A stretch of 64,000 nt of DNA from Pogostemon cablin (GCA_023678885.1 CM043009.1:18283117-18347116), one strand, 5' to 3'. Counted from the first letter of the stretch, positions 21,657-33,956 are shown. Numbers and translations are program-made. The notes: generated by a model from the sequence alone, not told the origin.

Positions 21657-23546
21657 TGATGAGCGTTTTCTCAACACACAAAATAATCCTCAAGTATAAG
21701 GATATCAATTGTAGTCTCGAAAGGCGACCAAGTGAATATCGAACCCAAGGGACAGCGTATTATCAATTTAATTATTTACTAAATTAATTAAGACAAGTGT
21801 GGCAATATAGTTTGAGGTATGGAATTATTAAACTAATAAACAAGTAATTAAAATAACAAATAAAATAAATATCACTTGAAGAATACGAAAGTTGATCAAG
21901 TAGGAGAATAGGTAGCTCTAGGATAATCCAGTTTCACTACTTAACTTCTCTTCCATGTGTCAATGTTCGACTCTGCCTTGTGGAATATGGACGCATCACT
22001 AAACCATGCATATCTACTCTATAGACACAAGTAAATATGCGTGTAACACGTGTGAATAACCTCGGAGCAAGAGATATAATTTCACCCCCCTTTCTAGGTA
22101 CTATCAGTATCAATTATTTCCCCTAGGATTGGTACTCTAACCCGATATGATCTCCCTTTATAGGTACTATGAAATTATACTCTTTATCCTACTTATTAAC
22201 CCGAATTCAATTCAATTAATAAGTATTCATATAAGATAGTTCTAATGAAGCTTCGGAGTCCCCTCACTTAGAATCATAACATGGAATCCTGTTCAGCGGT
22301 GAACGCACTCAATCTACAACCAAGATATATATTCAGACTCTATATATCAATTGAAGATGCACAAAACGACCGTGAATATGGATTAAGAAAGCACAATCAT
22401 ATATAAAATAAATCCACAAGTAGTGTTGTACGGAGTATACACACGGAAGTTCAATTAACTAGATAAAACCTTCACAACCCTAGTTCTACCAAAAATGCTC
22501 TAGCCCATGATGTTTCGAAGAACAATCATGGGTGTTGGATAGATCTTACCCGGATGTCCGGAAAATACAAGATAAATTAGGAAACGAATAAACCCTTGAT
22601 ATGGCATCTTCATTCCCTTCTCCATCTTGAATCCTCCTCTTGGTTCTCCTCTTGATTCCACAAACGAATCTTCAAAGTGATGGATGGATGGAGGAAAGGA
22701 AGTGGATGATGGATGGGGGGTGATCCCCCCTTGTGGGGTGTTGTATGGTTGTGGCCTTTCTTCTCCTCTCTTGTATTGTGTTGTGTATTGATTGGACGTG
22801 TTCCTTGACTGCATGAGCCTCCTTTTATACTTGTAATCACGTCTCTAGGGCATGGAATGGGCTTTTCAAGTGATCCCACGCGTTTTGGCCTCGAAAATCC
22901 GGATATGGTAAGGTTTCCGCACGTAGGTTCGACCTCGTCAAACAGGTCGAACCTCTCCCTCTTTGGTCGAACCACAGGTCGAACCCTGCTACTGGATTTG
23001 CGCAGTCTCTCCGTTTCGCGTATAACTTTCACATCCGACCTCTGAATTGAGTGATTTTTACGCTCACGCGATGCTCTCTTCCTTGGCTTTCTCTAAATAT
23101 AAAGATGTCACCAAAACTCCAAGAATTGAATATGTTAAAGGCTATGGAAAGTAGCACTATAGTTCTGTTCGGCACAGCTCGCGCGGCGTCACCACTTTAC
23201 TCATAACTTCCTCGTTCGGACTTCGAATGGGATGTTCTTCACGCCAAAACGACCCTCTCTTCAGCGGCTTTCCAACCATGTATCACAATTCCAATTCAGA
23301 GCTCCACATCAATACATAATAATTACACAAGTTCGACGTGCGTTTATCAGCATTCTTGCACAAATTGCACCTTTTCTCAAACTTGGCTCTTTTCATCCTT
23401 TTTCCACCTAAAACACAACAAAACACCTCAAGTGCACCTTTTTCTCACATAATGAATATAAGACCATTGTGCTAATATATGACAAGAATATCAATCAAAA
23501 AGGTGTTAAATTGGACACTAAAATACGCTTATTTTCACTCTCATCA
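21657..23546 (-). repeat. 3' LTR of E
   Basis: Plus strand reads TGATGAGCGTTTTC...CTCTCATCA. TATA box on the minus strand at 22823-22829. A single GGTTCGACC hairpin cluster lies at 22925-22998. Confidence 0.95.
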
Positions 23547-23560
23547 AACCCCCAAACTTA
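23547..23560 (-). other. Polypurine tract of E
   Basis: Minus strand TAAGTTTGGGGGTT directly abuts the 3' LTR; D has the same TAAGTTTGGGGGTT at 30645. Primes plus-strand DNA synthesis. Confidence 0.85.
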
Positions 23561-25452
23561 CCCGTTGCTCGTCCCGAGGCAACAAAATAAAAATAAAAAG
23601 AGAGAGAGAGTATGAAAATTAGCGGGGAAACAAGGACTATGACCAATACCCATTCAAAATACAATCGTCATCAACTTAGGTCATGCAACTCTCATTACAT
23701 GTAATAATCAATTCAAAGCATACAAGTTAAGACAATCACCACCAATTCAAATGCTCCATCGACATGTTCTCACGGGAAGTATATATATGATCTCTCACTC
23801 AAGTGTAAAAATGTACACTTATGGGTTAAGGTGTTTACGCTCAGATTCAATTCAAGTGCATGCGTAACCATAAGCTTGCCAAAAGTCTCAAACTCTCCAC
23901 CACTAAAAGTATGATTCGACAATGGGATCAAAAAGGACTTTTCTTTTGGATGTAATATTGACTCTTTGGTAAGGGTAGAAAACATATGGATAAATTGACT
24001 CAATTAGTAGAGAATTAAAACTAGAGATCTTTCGTACTGCAGATTTTTACACTTCAAGGCTATCCAGCTTCATGCTCTTCTAATTTTCTTTTCTCTCATT
24101 TCCTTCAAGCTCAACATACTTTTTCTTTTCTTCAAGCACATCCTTTTTTTCTCGAGGTACCAGTTTCGGGCACTACCTCACGCATCCTCCATAGGGTACT
24201 AGATTTAAGCACTACCCTAGGGTTTTTGATTCCATGGAGTACTAGATTTAAGCACTACTCCATGCTTCTCTTTAGATGCATTATCATAATCCATCACTAT
24301 TAATTTCAACACCAATTTCATTCCTTCCCAAATTGTTATCAAGCACCATTAACACACTTTGACAGCATTTAATTCTCCACTAAATATAGGAATTTAAGGC
24401 TCAAATAGGATATCAAAGTGGCTATCTTCGTAGGTTACCAAAGAAATAAGATTTTTAGGCTCAACGGGGCTAACTACGGATATATAATTATTTGGTAGGG
24501 AATTATTTGGCTAAGTGACTCATAAATTCAAGGATGGCCTAAAATCATCTCCCATCATCTAACACACATGTAGTTTCAAGTAAGACAAGAGGCAAGTTCT
24601 AGAATACACACACAAGAACGATACTCACCAGAAAATAAAATATCATGTGATTATGTACATGATCAACGAGGCTCAAAATCTCACATGGGTATTTAACAAG
24701 TAACAGAGCACCTTTCATGGTAAGCAATATCCCACAAGTACACATAGAACTTCATATCACAATATAACTCAAGTACACTTCCTTCATCAATTTCAAAGGC
24801 ATATGAATTTCAAAGACAATTTTAAACATATAAGCTCACATGGATCACCATCATAAACACAATCCTTCCACTCCTATGAATTAAAAGCACATATAAAAAT
24901 TAGAAAAAAGAAACGAGGGCACCTGATTTCTCCTTCAAAACGCACGAGCTCCTCGAGTTAAAGCCATAGTGTAGAACTCGTCTTGCCACCTAGTTACCCT
25001 TTTTCTATCATCAAAGCTCAAACAAACTCATCATCACAGGATTCATCAATAATAAAATAGGAGAACTATAAGAAAGAATTAATTGACTATGTAATCGACT
25101 TCACACACTAGAAACTCCACTGAACACTAGGCAAATTGCAAAAAATCGACACATCAAAACCGATTAAAGTTTCAATATACCGCAAAAAATCAACTCCCCT
25201 AGCAAACATTACAAAGAAAAGATTATACTCTTGGTGCTTCAATGAGGTAAGTACATCACACCCCCCCCAAACCTAGTAAAAACGTAAGTCGAAACTAAGT
25301 TTGAAAAGAGATGTAATTGCCGATTAGTAAGCACCTTAAATATAAAAATTTCTTACGCACACGAAAGAAATAAAGTAATAAAACGGAAAGGCAAGCCCCA
25401 AACAGGCGCTCATGTTTAACGTTGGAGAGTCACGACGGATTACCACTTTGAA
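23561..25452 (-). other. Non-coding 3' region of E
   Basis: No gene seen; open frames are short. Contains three conserved hairpins (24154-24264) and the second polypurine-like tract on the minus strand near 25259-25275. The last part before the LTR is homologous to 3' regions of D, F and G. Confidence 0.75.
24154..24264 (-). other. Three conserved 3' hairpins in E
   Basis: On the sense (minus) strand: 24261-24236, stem GGAGTA/TACTCC, extendable to nine pairs with CAT/ATG; 24218-24193, stem AGGGTA/TACCCT; 24179-24154, stem GAGGTA/TACCTC. Loops are GTGCTTAAATCTAG (twice) and GTGCCCGAAACTGG. Confidence 0.8.
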
Positions 25453-25875
25453 CTACTGGATCACAGAATGGTCTTGTCGCATCCTCACCTTCAAGTACTT
25501 TATTTCCCTCTTATTGTCTACACTCAACACCTCACCTTTCTTGGTCACAAAAATATGATCATTGAAATTTCCTTCCTCCCTTGGCTGTCTAGACACCCCC
25601 TTGTCAATCTTCCACTTAAATTCAGAATCACCTGTCTTAGAAAAATCAAGATTAAACAAGTTAGAAACCATATCAATGCTCTTGCATGATTGAGTCTCCA
25701 TGGGCATCTTCATTGCATGATCAAGAGAGAAAACCACATCTTCATTATCCATTCGCAGTCTAAGCTTTCCTTCCTTAACATCTATCATAGCTCCAGCTGT
25801 GGCAAGGAACGGTCGTCCCAAAATAAGGGGAATGTCACCCTTATCATCTTCCATGTCAAGTACAAGAAAATCCAC
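25453..25875 (-). CDS. Second part of E protease and C-terminal tail (after a frameshift)
   Basis: Continues the protease one frame away from the 788-aa ORF: DFLVLDMEDDKGDIPLILGR and PFLATAGAMIDV (the conserved second protease block), then the tail GDSEFKWKI, NDHIFVTKKGEVLSVD, ending KVRMRQDHSVIQ. Compared with D (CTTTCCTGTGG at 16622), E lacks one T in its TTTTCCCGTGG, which accounts for the break. The frame was therefore continuous in a recent ancestor. The tail replaces polymerase and integrase. Confidence 0.8.
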   Translation of the reverse strand: MDFLVLDMEDDKGDIPLILGRPFLATAGAMIDVKEGKLRLRMDNEDVVFSLDHAMKMPMETQSCKSIDMVSNLFNLDFSKTGDSEFKWKIDKGVSRQPREEGNFNDHIFVTKKGEVLSVDNKREIKYLKVRMRQDHSVIQ

Positions 25876-28151
25876 GGGAAAACTAACTTATCCACTCTCA
25901 CTAAAACATCTTCAATTAAACCCTTCGGACAAGTCATGGATCTATCCGCCAATTGAAGAGCAATATTCGTGGGATTAAGATCCCCCAAACCAAGCCTTTT
26001 AAATATGGACAAAGGCATCAAGTTAACGCTTGCCCCCAAATCACACAAGGCTTTATGTGCCGACCCTTTTCCAATGTCACAAAGAATGGTGAAGCTTCCC
26101 GGATCCTTTAACTTTGCAGGCAGCTTCCTTTGAAGGATCGAGCTACAATTCTCTGATAGGTTCACCGTCTCCACTCCGTTCAAGCTTCTCTTCTTTGATA
26201 TAATATTCTTGAGGAATCGGGCATAGTATGGCATCTCCATGATTGCTTCAGATAAAGGAATGTCCAAGCTTACTTTGCTCATGACATCGTGAAACCTCTT
26301 GAACTTTTCTTCCAATCCCTTCTCGGCCAATCTCGAAGGAAACGGAGGAGGTATCTTGGTCTTTGGTCTTCCCCATTCATCACGTTCAACCTCCTTCGCT
26401 TTATACTTCTTGGCTCGCAATCTCTTTGCTTCTTCCCACTTCTTCTCCATTGTAAGCTCAGTATTCTGCTCATGTAATGGTACTGGAGTAACATCAACAT
26501 CATGCGGAACATTTGGCGCAGAAATGGGCAACTTCTGGATGGGTTCGACCAGGGTTCGACCTGTGGAACAGGTCGAACCAAGCACGTACTGGTCGAACCT
26601 ACCTTCTGGACAACGGCTATTTTTTTGAATTTGAGGTTTGACCTGGGTTCGACCTATTTGAGAGGTCGAACCAGGTACGTAATGGTCGAACCTATCTCCT
26701 GGAAGACTGCTCTTTTTCTGCTCTTGAGGTTCGACTAGGGTTCGACCAGTGTTAGAGGTCGAACCACTGCCCCCTAGGTCGAACTGTCTCACTGTATAGT
26801 TTATATCCTCCGGTTCGACCTGGGTTCGACCTGCTGGGTTGGTCGAACCATTACAGTCGTGGTCGAACCGTTGCTGCGACAAAACAGAGCACTCCGGATG
26901 AAGAGGTTCGACCATGGTTCGACCTGCAAAACAGGTCGAACCCTCTGGGTTTTGGTCGAACCGGTGTTCTGGAAAAACAGAGTGCTCTGCATGGTAAGGT
27001 TCGACCATGGTTCGACCTGAATGCCAGGTCAAACCTTCTGGATGTTGGTCGAACTGAGGATTATCTATGTCCAAATTTGATCTCGGCCTCGTCGTTCCCT
27101 CGTACTGCGTTCCAGATCTTAACATGATGGCTTTATCTTCCAATTTTTGTGCCAATTGATTCACGTTCATGGTCATCTGCCCCATCATCAAGGTAAGCTC
27201 CTTCAACTGCTTAGACAAATCTGCACGATCAACATTCATGGTATCCTCAAGATGATCAATCCTTGCATCATTCTCAGCCCTGTATCGATGGAAGGTATCT
27301 TCAAAACTCTTCACTTCTTGCTGCTGCCTACTAGGCCCCCTTTGTGTCAACTCTGTGATTTGCCTTTGCTGGGACTCTAGTAGCTTGTTGATGTTAGCTA
27401 GACTAGAGACGATCTCATCATCCCTATTCGGCTTCACCACTTGATGTTCAACCTGCGCTACCTCGCCAAGTACATATAATCCTCTATCTCTCTCTACTGG
27501 CCAGTCACGTGTATTCATAGAGATGTCTTCAAATAACTTTTCAGCTTCAAGTGCTATCTTTGATAACAGCGCTCCTCCTGATGATGCATCAATAAAAACA
27601 CGCGAATCACAATCCAATCCATTGTAGAAGATGCTTATGTATTCAGCCTTCGGCATTCCATGCTGTGGACACCTCCTGAGCATGTCTTTAAACCTATCCC
27701 ACGCCTCATAAAATTTCTCACCCTGATTCATAACAAATCGAGTGATCTCTTGCTTCATTCTTAAGATCCTTGAGGGTGGCATGTATCTCTCCAAGAACTT
27801 CTGCTGCAGTTGGTCCCATGTAGTGCAATCTGTGGCATCAAGAGTCTCATACCAAGCTTCTGCCTTATCAATCAATGAGAACTTGAATAGCTCAATCCGC
27901 CTAGCATTATCGTTAGATCCAGCTCCTTTTTGAGTATTTGCATAACCAAAAAATTTTCGGAGATGCTGATATGGATCTTCAAAACAACCTCCAGAAAAGG
28001 AATTCTTCTCTACCATGTTAATAAGAGCGGGATGTATCTCAAAATCATCATCTTCCCCCCTTGCTCCTATCAACCCCATGTTGACATTCCCAAAGTTCGT
28101 GAAAATTTCACGTATGACAACATTATCCGGATTCTGCCTTGCTCCGGCCAT
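25785..28151 (-). CDS. gag: gag-protease polyprotein of E (788 aa before the frameshift)
   Basis: Starts MAGARQNPDNVVIREIF; it lacks the basic MxTRSK N-terminus of D and C. Residues 60-190 hold the retrotransposon Gag core (KAEAWYETLDATDCTTWDQL, FLERYMPPS, EAWDRFKDMLRRCPQHGM). Residues 250-340 are a likely coiled coil, then RSGTQYEG. Residues 366-540 are six repeats of about 31 residues with RFDQ, GST, GRT and VEP encoded by the hairpin repeats. About 560-600 is a charged linker. Residues 630-788 are Athila protease with active-site DLGAS at 704-708. It makes particle protein and processing protease. The frame ends early because of one lost base near codon 760. No stop otherwise, which suggests recent function. 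Confidence 0.9.
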   Translation of the reverse strand: MAGARQNPDNVVIREIFTNFGNVNMGLIGARGEDDDFEIHPALINMVEKNSFSGGCFEDPYQHLRKFFGYANTQKGAGSNDNARRIELFKFSLIDKAEAWYETLDATDCTTWDQLQQKFLERYMPPSRILRMKQEITRFVMNQGEKFYEAWDRFKDMLRRCPQHGMPKAEYISIFYNGLDCDSRVFIDASSGGALLSKIALEAEKLFEDISMNTRDWPVERDRGLYVLGEVAQVEHQVVKPNRDDEIVSSLANINKLLESQQRQITELTQRGPSRQQQEVKSFEDTFHRYRAENDARIDHLEDTMNVDRADLSKQLKELTLMMGQMTMNVNQLAQKLEDKAIMLRSGTQYEGTTRPRSNLDIDNPQFDQHPEGLTWHSGRTMVEPYHAEHSVFPEHRFDQNPEGSTCFAGRTMVEPLHPECSVLSQQRFDHDCNGSTNPAGRTQVEPEDINYTVRQFDLGGSGSTSNTGRTLVEPQEQKKSSLPGDRFDHYVPGSTSQIGRTQVKPQIQKNSRCPEGRFDQYVLGSTCSTGRTLVEPIQKLPISAPNVPHDVDVTPVPLHEQNTELTMEKKWEEAKRLRAKKYKAKEVERDEWGRPKTKIPPPFPSRLAEKGLEEKFKRFHDVMSKVSLDIPLSEAIMEMPYYARFLKNIISKKRSLNGVETVNLSENCSSILQRKLPAKLKDPGSFTILCDIGKGSAHKALCDLGASVNLMPLSIFKRLGLGDLNPTNIALQLADRSMTCPKGLIEDVLVRVDKLVFPWIFLYLTWKMIRVTFPLFWDDRSLPQLEL
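26532..27056 (-). repeat. In-frame hairpin repeats of E gag (six units)
   Basis: Six units of 31, 31, 28, 31, 31 and about 23 codons. The same 9-mer is read in different phases: TTC GAC gives FD, GGT TCG ACC gives GST, GGT CGA ACC gives GRT and GTC GAA CC gives VEP. Unit sizes 93, 93, 84, 93 match D. Inverted pairing is kept, as in D. Confidence 0.93.
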
Positions 28152-28322
28152 GTTTAGCTCAATGTGTTATTTGCTCCTTTCCTTCCTCTCCTTTTTTCAA
28201 GCGCAAAAGTAACTCGGAAAAATTCAAGGTTAGATAGAAATAAATAACCACAAATAAAAGAAAAAGAAAAAAGAAAAAAAAATCTTAATCAACTAGAAAT
28301 AATAAAATCAATAATAACAGCC

Positions 28323-28341
28323 GTCCCCGGCAACGGCGCCA
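28323..28341 (-). other. Primer binding site of E (tRNA-Asp)
   Basis: Minus strand TGGCGCCGTTGCCGGGGAC, six bases from the 5' LTR; identical to D. Confidence 0.93.
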
Positions 28342-28347
28342 AGAACT

Positions 28348-30240
28348 TGATGAGCGTTTTCTCAACACACAAAATAATTCTCAAATATAAGGATATCAAT
28401 TGTAGTCTCGAAAGGTGACCAAGTGAATATCGAACCCAAGGGACGGCGTATTATCAATTTAATTATTTACTAAATTAATTAAGACAAGTGTGGCAATATA
28501 GTTTGAGGTATGGAATTATTAAACTAATAAACAAGTAATTAAAATAACAAATAAAATAAATATCACTTGAAGAATACGAAAGTGGATCAAGTAGGAGAAT
28601 AGGTAGCTCTAGGATAATCCAGTTTCACTACTTAACTTCTCTTCCATGTGTCAATGTCCGACTCTGCCTTGTGGAATATGGACGCATCACTAAACCATGC
28701 ATATCTACTCTATAGACACAAGTAAGTATGCGTGTAACACGTGTGAATAACCTCGGAGCAAGAGATATAATTTCACCCCCCTTTCTAGGTACTATCAGTA
28801 TCAATTATTTCCCCCTAGGATTGGTACTCTAACCCGATATGATCTCCCTTTATAGGTACTATGAAATTATACTCTTTATCCTACTTATTAACCCGAATTC
28901 AATTCAATTAATAAGTATTCATATAAGATAGTTCTAATGAAGCTTCGGAGTCCCCTCACTTAGAATCATAACATGGAATCCTGTTCAGCGGTGAACGCAC
29001 TCAATCTACAACCACGATATATATTCAGACTCTATATACCAATTGAAGATGCACAAAACGACCGTGAATATGGATTAAGAAAGCACAATCATATATAAAA
29101 TAAATCCACAAATAGTGTTGTACGGAGTATACACACGGAAGTTCAATTAACTAGATAAAACCTTCACAACCCTAGTTCTACCAAAAATGCTCTAGCCCAT
29201 GATGTTGCGAAGAACAATCATGGGTGTTGGATAGATCTTACCCGGATGTCCGGAAAATACAAGATAAATTAGGAAACGAATAAACCCTTGATATGGCGTC
29301 TTAATGCCCTTCTCCATCTTGAATCCTCCTCTTGGTTCTCCTCTTGATTCCACAAACGAATCTTCAAAGTGATGGATGGATGGAGGAAATGAAGTGGATG
29401 ATGGATTGGGGGTGATCCCCCCTTGTGGGGTGTTGTATGGTTGTGGCCTTTCTTCTCCTCTCTTGTATTGTGTTGTGTATTGATTGGACGTGTTCCTTGA
29501 CTGCATGAGCCTCCTTTTATACTTGTAATCACGTCTCTAGGGAATGGAATGGGCTTTTCAAGTGATCCCACGCGTTTTGGCCTCGAAAATCCGGATATGG
29601 TAAGGTTTCCGCACGTAGGTTCGACCTCGTCAAACAGGTCGAACCTCTCCCTCTTTGGTCGAACCACAGGTCGAACCCTGCTACTGGATTTGCGCAGTCT
29701 CTCCGTTTCGCGTATAACTTTCACATCCGACCTCTGAATTGAGTGATTTTTACGCTCACACGATCCTCTCTTCCTTGGCTTTCTCTAAATATAAAGATGT
29801 CACCAAAACTCCAAGAATTGAATATGTAACAGGCTATGGAAAGTAGCACTGCAATTCTGTTCGGCACAGCTCGCGCGGCGTCACCACTTTGCTCATAACT
29901 TCCTCGTTCGGACTTCGAATGGGATGTTCTTCACGCCAAAACGACCCTCTCTTCAGTGGCTTTCCAACCATGTATCACACTTCCAATTCAGAGCTTCACA
30001 TCAATACAGAATAATTACACAAGTTCGACGTGCGTTTATCAGCATTCTTGCACAAATTGCACCTTTTCTCAAACTTGGCTCTTTTCATCCTTTTTCCACC
30101 TAAAATACAACAAAACACCTCAAGTGCACCTTTTTCTCACATATAATGAATATAAGACCATTGTGCTAATATATGACAAGAATATCAATCAAAAAGGTGT
30201 TAAATTGGACACTAAAATACGCTTATTTTCACTCTCATCA
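28348..30240 (-). repeat. 5' LTR of E
   Basis: Same ends as the 3' LTR. TATA box (minus strand TATAAAA) at 29515-29521; hairpin cluster at 29617-29690. GTCAC follows at 30241-30245. Confidence 0.95.
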
Positions 30241-30245
30241 GTCAC

Positions 30246-30657
30246 TTTACCTAAATTTTCCTACCTTTTCCAAAGAGCCAACATTATAACCCAAAAACAA
30301 GTCCTTTGTGATCCTAGTGAAGAGTTGATTATAAGTTGAATTTTGAGACTTTTGCCAAGCTTATGGTTACGCGTGAATATGGATTGATATGAGTGTTTAT
30401 ATTAACCTATATAGTGTCTCACGCACTTGAGTGAAAGAGAATAAATACTTATCTTGTGAGCTAGATTACTTAGTACTCCGAATGGTGTGTGATTGGATTG
30501 GTTTGGCATGAGTGATATATATGAAGCAATTAATACTTGTTTGATTTAATGAAGTTGCATGTGTGATATGTGTTGTACTTTATCTTGGTGAATTATACAC
30601 TACTCCTGAGGGTTGATTTGGTTGCCTCGGGACGAGCAACATGTAAGTTTGGGGGTT
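30246..30657 (+). other. End of D 3' non-coding region with polypurine tract
   Basis: Resumes D after E: no gene. Ends with TAAGTTTGGGGGTT (30645-30657) directly before the LTR, which is the plus-strand primer. Confidence 0.85.
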
Positions 30658-32336
30658 TGATTAGTGTGTAAATTCACAAGTTTGGCACCATGTTTTGTGC
30701 TAGTTTTGGAGAGTTTTGATGTGGAAATAGGTGGAAAACCTATATATATTGTGATTTAGCATGAATCAGGTGTTAGTAGAGCTATTTGAGTTATTTTCAT
30801 AGCAAAAATGGAGTGGAAGTACCAAGAATCGAAGAGACGAAGTCGAGACCATGCGAACCGCCAAGAAAAGAGGTGGGTTCGACCTATTGGAGGAGGGTTC
30901 GACCTCTCCAGCAGGTCGAACCAGTGTTGGAGAAGTGCAGGAAGTAGGTTCGACCACGACTCGAGGGGTTCGACCTGTTCATCAGGTCGAACCATGGTCG
31001 AACCAGTTCGTGAGAAGCTGGGTTCGACCACGACATTGGGAGTTCGACCTGACAGTTGGCCGAACCAAGAGCAGAAATTGTCCAGTGATGAGGTTCGACC
31101 TGGGGTTCGACCAAGTCCTGAGAGGTTCGACCTGTTCAAGAGGTCGAACCAGTGTAGAATTCTTCCAGTAGCGGGATTCGACTTGGGGTTCGACCTGTGG
31201 CCAGTGGTTCGACCTATTTGACGAGGTCGAACCTACATGCGGAAACTTACCTTATCCAGATTTTCGAGGCCAAAACGCGTGGGATCACTTGAAAAGCCCA
31301 TTCCAAGCCCTAGAGACGTGATTACAAGTATAAAAGAAGGCTCATGCAGGCAAGAAAAGGAGACCAAGCGCGTCCAAGTACGAAGAGCTTAAGATCGTGA
31401 ATCGTTAGAGGAAAGTAGGAGGGCTGAGACAGAGGTTCGGCTGGAGATTCAAGTAAGATCGGTCTATCTAACCATGATTGCTCCTAGATCAATCATGGGC
31501 TAGAGCCACTTCGGTAGTTCTAGGGTTAAGAAGGTTTCATGTGTTAAATTTGTATTTCGTATGTATACTCCGAACAACACTACTTGTGGTTTAGTTTATA
31601 TAAGATTGCACGTTTTTAATCCATACTCATAGTTGTTTTGTGCATCAATAATTGTTGTGTAGAGTCTGAATGCATAACATGGTTATTGGTTGAGTGCGTT
31701 CACTAATGAGCAGGGTTCATTGTTATAATTCTAAGTGAAGGTATTCCAAAGTCTTATTAGAACCGTCTTATATGAATGTTTGTTAATTGAATTGAATTCG
31801 GGTTAACAAGTAGGATAAAGAGTATAACTTTATAGTACCTACAAAGGGAGATCAAATCGGGTTAGAGTACTAAGTGCACGGGAAATAATTAATTATGATA
31901 GTACCTAGAAAGGGAGGTAAAGTATGCGTCTTGCTCTGAGGATACTGACACGTGTCAAAAGCTTATCTATTTGTGTCTATAGAATAGATTTGCATGGTCT
32001 AGCGATGCGTCCATAAGCCACAAGGCAGAGTTGGACATCGACACACGAAAGCATAAATTAACGAATGAAACTGGATGGCCTGACGAACTACCTATCATCT
32101 TATTTGATCACAACTACTATTTTCTTGTTCTTGTTACTTATTTGCTATTTTACTTGTTACTTAGTTTATAAACCAACAAATTACAATTCTCAACATAGTC
32201 CTAATCTACTAGAACGTAATTAAAGTGATATTTAACCGTCCCGTGGATTCGATATTTAACTTGGTCACCTTCAAAACTACAATTGATATCCTTCATACTT
32301 GGGGATTAAAGTTGTGTGTTGAGAAAACAACCATCA
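30658..32336 (+). repeat. 3' LTR of D
   Basis: 1679 bp, TGATTAGTGTG...CAACCATCA, about 97% like the 5' LTR by eye. It keeps the hairpin cluster (30885-31235) and TATA box (31329-31335). AGGTC follows. Confidence 0.95.
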
Positions 32337-32341
32337 AGGTC

Positions 32342-33385
32342 CATTGAAAGAGTCTGCAAGTATAGAAAGACACACAACTCACATCTAGAAAGAACACATC
32401 CTCATAAGAGCCATACCCTACCTTCATCCATTCCATCATCCGCCTACACGGTAAAAATTCATTTGTTAAATCAAGGAGGAGAACTGAGAGGAAGATTCAG
32501 GACGAAGGAGGAAGCTACGATCACCACCATATAAGGTTTTCTTCATTTCTTAATCTTTTCTTATGATTTTTCAGACTATAGGTAAGATCTATCCAAACCC
32601 CATGTGTGTTGCTTGTAGCACCATGGGCTAGAACCTTTTTGGTAGTGCTAGGGTTTTGAAAGTTTGAATGACTTATTACTCTTGTAGTACCCTGCCGACA
32701 ACACTACTTGTGGATTATTTTATATTTGATTGTGCTTTATAAACTGCTTTTCACGTTGTTTTGTGCACCTTCATCTATTATATAAATTTTAAAAATATAT
32801 CTAGTTGTGGATTGAGTTTCATGCTGATTGGGGTTGCATATATGTTATGATTCTAAGGGAGGAACCAATACTACCGAGACTTCATTTGAACTATTGAATA
32901 TGAATGTTTGTTAATTGCATAAATTATGGGCTGATAAGCAGGACTAAGAGGGTAATTTTATAGTACCTTAGAAAAGATATCATATCGGGTTTGAGTATCA
33001 GACGGTCGGGGAAAGAATTGACACTGGTAGTACCTAGCTAGAAAGAGGGGTGAAATTTGACCTCTTGCTCCAGGTGATTCACATGTTTTACGTACTTATT
33101 TTACTTGTGTCTATAAAGTACGTTTGCTTGGTTTAGTGATGCGTCCATAATACACAAGGTAATATTGGCTGATACACTAGAGAGAAAAATTAAGGAGTTA
33201 AACTGGATTACTCTAAAATAACCTATTCTCCATTCTTGAAACAACTCTGAAATCTTCTAAGTGTTATTATACTCTAATCTTTATTTTAATTAATTTGTCT
33301 AGTAGATTAATAATTTGATTCCTAAATCTTATTTTCATTCTTGTCTTAATTAATTTAGTTGATAATTAATATTGTCTGCTTTTGA
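32342..33385 (+). repeat. LTR K, right half, truncated
   Basis: Continues the sequence cut by D. It shows the diagnostic LTR blocks 'GTAAGATCTATCC', 'ACAACACTACTTGTGG', 'GTACCTAGCTAGAAAG' and 'GTGATGCGTCCATAA' in the same order as D and G but strongly diverged. The U5 end is missing and host-like DNA begins near 33386. Confidence 0.65.
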
Positions 33386-33782
33386 TGATTAGGTGATGAG
33401 CTAACGGCCACGTGATATCAACGTGTCAGACCTCCGCTAGTGTTAGACATGTTGGGAAAGAATGCTAAAATAACGTGTGGAACAAAAATGCATGAAAAAA
33501 ATAAAACTTTGGGACTGAAACACTAAACCTTGGGACCAAAACCAAATAGGACTGTGATGGATGGGATTACTATTGCAACTTTCTTGAGGATGAGGTGATG
33601 ACCTAACGACGACGTGATCTGCACGTGACGGACCTCCATTACTTTTAGATGACTGGTGAGGGAAATGCAAAAAAAAAGTGTGTGGGACAAAAATTGCATG
33701 AAAAATGCTTTGGGATTGAAATGTAAAATCTTGGGACCAAAATCAAGTGAGACAGTGACAAATAGGACCACTATTGAAATTT
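33386..33782. repeat. Diverged tandem duplication of ~205 bp
   Basis: Two copies, 33386-33590 and 33591-33782, share GGTGATG(A/G)(C/G)CTAACG, ACGTGAT, GACCTCC, AAAATGCATGAAAAA-like and CTTGGGACCAAAA(C/T)C blocks in order. Non-coding. Confidence 0.7.
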
Positions 33783-33956
33783 CTCCTTTTTTCTTTTTCT
33801 CTCCTCTCTCCTATATTATTATTATTATTATTTTTACATAAATTATTACATTTTTACATATTAATTGATATAAAGTTAATACCTACTCTAGCAAAAAACT
33901 ACATAAGAAAATGTAAGATTTTTTGTAGTACAATATATTTTTTAAGTATATATAAT

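Larger units (their letters stand above)
21657..30240 (-). mobile_element. Gypsy element E: gag-protease-only, nested in D
   Basis: Complete 8584-bp element: 3' LTR 21657-23546 (1890 bp), polypurine tract, 1.9 kb non-coding, gag-protease (28151 to 25453), tRNA-Asp primer site and 5' LTR 28348-30240 (1893 bp), with perfect GTCAC duplication. LTRs differ at about 25-30 sites by eye. It encodes no reverse transcriptase, RNase H, integrase or env-position ORF, so it is non-autonomous, yet its single long frame is nearly intact. It shares U5, the hairpin motifs and the gag-protease with D but has a different U3 start (TGATGAGAGTGAAAATAAGC). Confidence 0.95.
12077..32336 (+). mobile_element. Athila-type Gypsy element D, pol-less, hosting element E
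   Basis: Both LTRs are 1679 bp (12077-13755, 30658-32336), flanked by AGGTC. Without the nested E it is about 11.7 kb. In order it holds: LTR, tRNA-Asp primer site, gag, hairpin repeats, protease, a short C-terminal tail, non-coding DNA with a second hairpin-repeat array, a spliced env-position ORF, a 3' non-coding region, a polypurine tract and the LTR. Reverse transcriptase, RNase H and integrase are absent, so it would have needed enzymes supplied in trans. LTRs differ at roughly 40-50 sites by eye (about 3%), making D older than E, as the nesting requires. Confidence 0.93.

Noticed and set aside
25785..25875. Programmed frameshift between the two E protease frames
   Set aside because: The break is inside a conserved protease block and is explained by one missing T relative to D; no slippery site with a following structure was seen.
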